From: JAFEDN01 sp963818985
Lineage (GTDB): Bacteria; Pseudomonadota; Gammaproteobacteria; Coxiellales; Coxiellaceae
Length of the DNA stretch: 64,000 nt
Assembly (NCBI GenBank): GCA_963818985.1
Contig: CAWFUJ010000003.1
Location: 4,047-68,046, forward strand
Direction of reading: 5' to 3'
In this document: one piece after another, positions 61,531 to 64,000 of the stretch
Layout: each line of letters begins with the position of its first letter
Position numbering within the stretch: the stretch's first letter is position 1
Notes under the pieces: generated by a model
What the model was told of the DNA's origin: nothing
The model's input: the letters and a program-made list of their open reading frames with translations, nothing else
Database searches by the model: none
Program-made: the position numbers and the translations under genes

Positions 61531-62277
61531 ATGAACACCCCATTCACACCCCCCAGCGGCCCCTTCGAGGGTCGGCCCCACGCAGGCGGCTTCGGCTTCG
61601 GGTTCGCACCCGTCGACCGTCGCGCCATCCACGAACATCGCCGCGCCGCACGCCGCGGGTTCCGCGAAGCGGTCCGCGAGCACGACGGCGGCGGCCATGA
61701 CGGCCCGTTCGGTCCCGGTTTCGGACCAGGCTTCGGCGGTCCCGGCTTCGGTCGTGGATTCGGCGGCCCCGGATTCGGACCGGGTTTCGGTCGCGGTGGC
61801 GGCGGCCCACGTGGCGGCGGCCGCGGACGGGGCCGCGGCAAGCGTGGCGACGTCCGCGCAGCCATCCTGACGCTGCTCGCCGAGCGGCCGATGCACGGCT
61901 ACGAGATGATCCAGGAGATCGCCGAGCGCAGCCAGGATCTGTGGAAGCCCAGCCCCGGCTCGGTCTACCCGACCCTGCAACTGCTGGTCGACGAGGACCT
62001 GATCGTCGGCACCGAGAGTGACGGCAGCAGCAAGAAGCTGTTCGAGCTCACCGATGCCGGCCGCGCCGCGGCCGAGAAGATCGAGACCGCGCCGTGGGAC
62101 GAGATCACCGAAGGTGCCGACCCCGCGGCCGTCAACCTCCGCAGCGCCGTCGTCGCACTCATGGGCGCAGTCAGGCAGTCCGCGTTCGCGGGCACCGCCG
62201 AACAGCAGCAGCGCATCGTCGACATCGTCAACAACGCCCGTCGCGAGATCTACGGCATCCTGGGCGAGACCGAGTAG
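61531..62277 (+). CDS. PadR-family regulator with Gly/Phe-rich N-terminal extension (actinobacterial)
   Basis: A 248-residue protein. Residues 15-105 are low-complexity Gly/Phe/Pro/Arg (GFGPGFGGPGFGRGFGGPGF) and probably disordered. The PadR winged helix covers about 108-190 (AAILTLLAERPMHGYEMIQE, SPGSVYPTLQLLVDEDLIVG). Good ribosome site (GAAGGAG). A strong terminator follows. Such extended PadR proteins are typical of mycobacteria. Confidence 0.88.
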   Translation: MNTPFTPPSGPFEGRPHAGGFGFGFAPVDRRAIHEHRRAARRGFREAVREHDGGGHDGPFGPGFGPGFGGPGFGRGFGGPGFGPGFGRGGGGPRGGGRGRGRGKRGDVRAAILTLLAERPMHGYEMIQEIAERSQDLWKPSPGSVYPTLQLLVDEDLIVGTESDGSSKKLFELTDAGRAAAEKIETAPWDEITEGADPAAVNLRSAVVALMGAVRQSAFAGTAEQQQRIVDIVNNARREIYGILGETE

Positions 62278-62291
62278 GTAAGCCACACCAG

Positions 62292-62335
62292 AAGGGGCGC
62301 ATTCGGTACGGGTTTCCGGACTGAATGCGCCCCTT
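62292..62335 (+). terminator. Terminator-like hairpin after the second PadR gene
   Basis: AAGGGGCGCATTC (62,292-62,304) pairs perfectly with GAATGCGCCCCTT (62,323-62,335) around an 18-base loop. The T-run is short, as is usual in GC-rich actinobacteria. Confidence 0.8.
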
Positions 62336-62353
62336 TCCTGGTTGGGTCTACCC

Positions 62354-63200
62354 ATGAGCACGTTTCAGCTGGGCACATTCCCCGTCGGCCGCGTCGGCTT
62401 CGGCGCCATGCAACTCCCCGGTCCCGGGGTGTTCGGGCCGCCGCGCGACCACGATCAGGCGATCGCCGTGCTGCGGCGCGCAATCGAACTTGGCGTCGAC
62501 CACATCGACACCTCTCAGTACTACGGTCCCAACGTCGCCAACGAGCTCATCCGCGAGGCCCTGCACCCCTACTCCGGCGACCTCGCGCTGGTCAGCAAGG
62601 TCGGAGCGCGCCGCGACGGCGCGGGCGGCTGGCTGCCCGGCGCAGCAGCCCGACGAATTGCGCGCCGGCATCGAGGACCAACCTGCGCAGCTCGGACGTC
62701 GACCGACTGGCCGCGGTCAATCTGCGCATCGCACGGTGACGACCCTTCAGCGGCCGCCAGTCGACCGCGACCGTTCGACCGTCAGCTGACCGCGATGATC
62801 AACGCGCGCGACGAAGGCCTCATCGGCGGCATCGGGCTCAGCAGCATCAGCCGAGACCACCTGCAGATCGCGCTGGACCGCACCGAGATCGTCCGGTGCA
62901 GAACGCCTACAACCTGGCCGACCGCACGTCGCAGCCGGTCCTCGACGCCTGCACCGACACGGCATCGCCTTCGTGCCGTTCTTCCCGCTCGGCTCGGCTT
63001 CACCGCCGACAACCGGTGCTCGGCAATCCCAGCCGTCAGGGGCCGCCTCCGAGCTCGGAAGACTCCCGCGCAGATCGCCCTCGCGTGGACCCTGTCCGCC
63101 GCCCCAACGTCTGCTGATCCCCGGCACGTCGTCGCTCGCGCACCTCGAGGAGAACCTCGCCGTCGCCGACATCGAGCTGCCCGCCGACTTCACCCCCTGA
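62354..63200 (+). CDS. Aldo/keto reductase-family oxidoreductase, several frameshifts (actinobacterial)
   Basis: The N-terminal part (FPVGRVGFGAMQLPGPGVFG, IELGVDHIDTSQYYGPNVAN) has the AKR beta-strands with catalytic Asp and Tyr. Further pieces lie in other frames: ARDEGLIGGIGLSSISRDHL, VQNAYNLADRTSQPVLDAC and the end LLIPGTSSLAHLEENL...LPADFTP. At least three single-base indels (about 62,640-63,070) break it. AKRs reduce carbonyls with NADPH; the substrate is unknown. Confidence 0.8.
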
Positions 63201-63258
63201 GCCCCTTCCCGCGGCGGTAGTGTGCACGGGGTCGGGGTGCCCTGTCGCAACGTGAAAG

Positions 63259-63641
63259 GTGCCGTCCATCAGTACCAATGCCATCGGTCGGGTCGCCGCG
63301 GTCATCGCCGCGTGCGCCGCCGCGCCCCTGATCCTCAGTGCGCTCGCCCACGCCGACCCCGATCCCGATCCCGCCCCGGATCCGGGCGCCCCCGCCACCG
63401 ACCTGCGGGCCCAGTGCGAGTCCCCCGCGTTCGGCGGCGTCCTCGTCACCGACGTGCAACAGGGTGTGCCGCGGTCGGTCTGTCAGTACATCGTCTCTGG
63501 CCACTTCTACTACGACACCTACGAGAACGGCGTGTACCTCGGCACGGCCGTCTACCAGGACGGGAAGACGGTGCCCACGGAACGCCCGCCCATCCCGAAG
63601 TCCTCGGGGACGTCAGTCTCCCCTTCAACCCCTTCTTCTAG
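63259..63641 (+). CDS. Small secreted protein, mycobacterial type, one frameshift
   Basis: A GTG start leads to a signal peptide (RVAAVIAACAAAPLILSALA, cleavage after AHA), a Pro/Asp-rich stretch and a Cys-containing domain (LRAQCESPAFGGVLVTDVQQ, SVCQYIVSGHFYYDTYENGV). One G missing near 63,606-63,610 restores the ending DVSLPFNPFF at TAG 63,639-63,641. Function unknown. Confidence 0.6.
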
Positions 63642-63649
63642 AAATATCC

Positions 63650-64000
63650 ATGGGCGTACCGAGGATCGATGCCGACGGCATGCCGCGCGGCGGGCCGGAC
63701 GCCTCGTGCCTGGACCGGTTGCTCGAGACCGACCGCCTCGAATACCTCGACCGCGACGACGTCGATCCTCAGATCAAGCGCAGCGTTGTCAGGCGCTCGA
63801 GGTCACCGGCGACTGGTTCGGCAACCACGAACGATTCGCGCACCTCGTGCTCGACGAGGTGGCCGACGTCCCCGACCCCCGCATCCTCGAACTGGGCTCC
63901 GGACACGGCGGGCTGTCGGCCAAGGTGCTCGAGATGCATCCCACGGCACACGTGACGGTGACCGACGTCGAACCCGACTCGGTGGCGGCGATCGCAGCGA
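63650..64000 (+). CDS. SAM-dependent methyltransferase, partial and frameshifted (actinobacterial)
   Basis: The frame starts MGVPRIDADGMPRGGPDASC and continues after a missing T at about 63,788 as QALEVTGDWFGNHERFAHLV and the SAM motif ILELGSGHGGLSAKVLEMHP. Class I methyltransferase; the substrate is unknown. The 3' end is outside the window. Confidence 0.7.

Noticed and set aside
61527..61865. Long Pro/Arg/Gly-rich open frames antisense to the second PadR gene
   Set aside because: They are shadows created by the GC-rich low-complexity N-terminus and have no starts or domains of their own.
59257..64000. GC-rich region as a horizontally acquired island
   Set aside because: No integrase, repeat or tRNA at the border; gene and codon style are fully actinobacterial; a gene is cut exactly at the break. 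A chimeric assembly explains it better.

Overview
Most of this window (1 to about 59,236) reads as an AT-rich gammaproteobacterial chromosome. The housekeeping blocks dnaQ, fis-purH-purD and pilA-B-C / pilD-coaE-queF-zapD have the gene order seen in gammaproteobacteria. Large eukaryote-like repeat proteins (LRR, ankyrin), coiled-coil proteins and a C-terminal CaaX-type sequence point to a host-associated, probably amoeba-dwelling member of the Legionellales/Coxiellaceae. That placement is inferred from gene content; no marker phylogeny could be run. From about 59,237 to 64,000 the sequence changes abruptly to very GC-rich actinobacterial (Mycobacterium-like) DNA, with an NCS1 permease, two PadR regulators, an aldo/keto reductase, a secreted protein and a methyltransferase. 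This looks like a chimeric contig join, not biology.

Layout. (1) 1-15 kb: core genes (DNA pol III epsilon, purines, NUDIX, an outer-membrane barrel, cell division, queuosine, CoA, type IV pilus/competence machinery) plus one putative effector with a CaaX-like end. (2) About 14.5-29.9 kb: a metabolic island carrying a complete group 3b-type [NiFe] hydrogenase (hydBGDA) with all its maturation genes (hypCDE, protease, hypABF), a nickel transporter, a CoA-transferase/hydrolase, a SulP transporter and a RidA-like protein. It lies between a 5' tRNA-Thr fragment and an intact tRNA-Thr(CGU), and the two tRNA copies also share about 85 bp of upstream sequence. (3) 30-34 kb: an ISL3-type insertion sequence, a stand-alone HNH-type nuclease gene and decayed DNA. 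(4) 34.3-41.9 kb: a P4-like satellite/integrative element with a tyrosine integrase, an AbiE toxin-antitoxin pair, an AlpA-like regulator, a CHC2 zinc-finger protein, a DUF927 primase/helicase and a striking 12-copy 9-bp-phased TTGTCC array. (5) 42-59 kb: accessory and effector DNA: three small membrane or coiled-coil genes, a 1280-residue LRR-ankyrin protein ending in a deaminase-like domain, a ribbon-helix-helix regulator with operator-like palindromes, a beta-lactamase-fold hydrolase, dinB, an IS10-like element with target duplication, a GNAT acetyltransferase, decayed genes, an ankyrin protein with a HEPN-like RNase signature, and a truncated phosphatase-like gene at the contig join.

The strongest candidates for something undescribed are the LRR-ANK-deaminase protein, the ANK-HEPN protein, the phased TTGTCC array, and a non-coding module present at both 33.8-34.1 kb and 49.1-49.3 kb whose small hairpin shows compensatory changes. 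Many otherwise intact genes (purD, hypD, hydB, abiEii, ridA and all over the GC-rich tail) carry single-base frameshifts, mostly in homopolymers. Sequencing error is therefore a more likely cause than gene decay for most of them.
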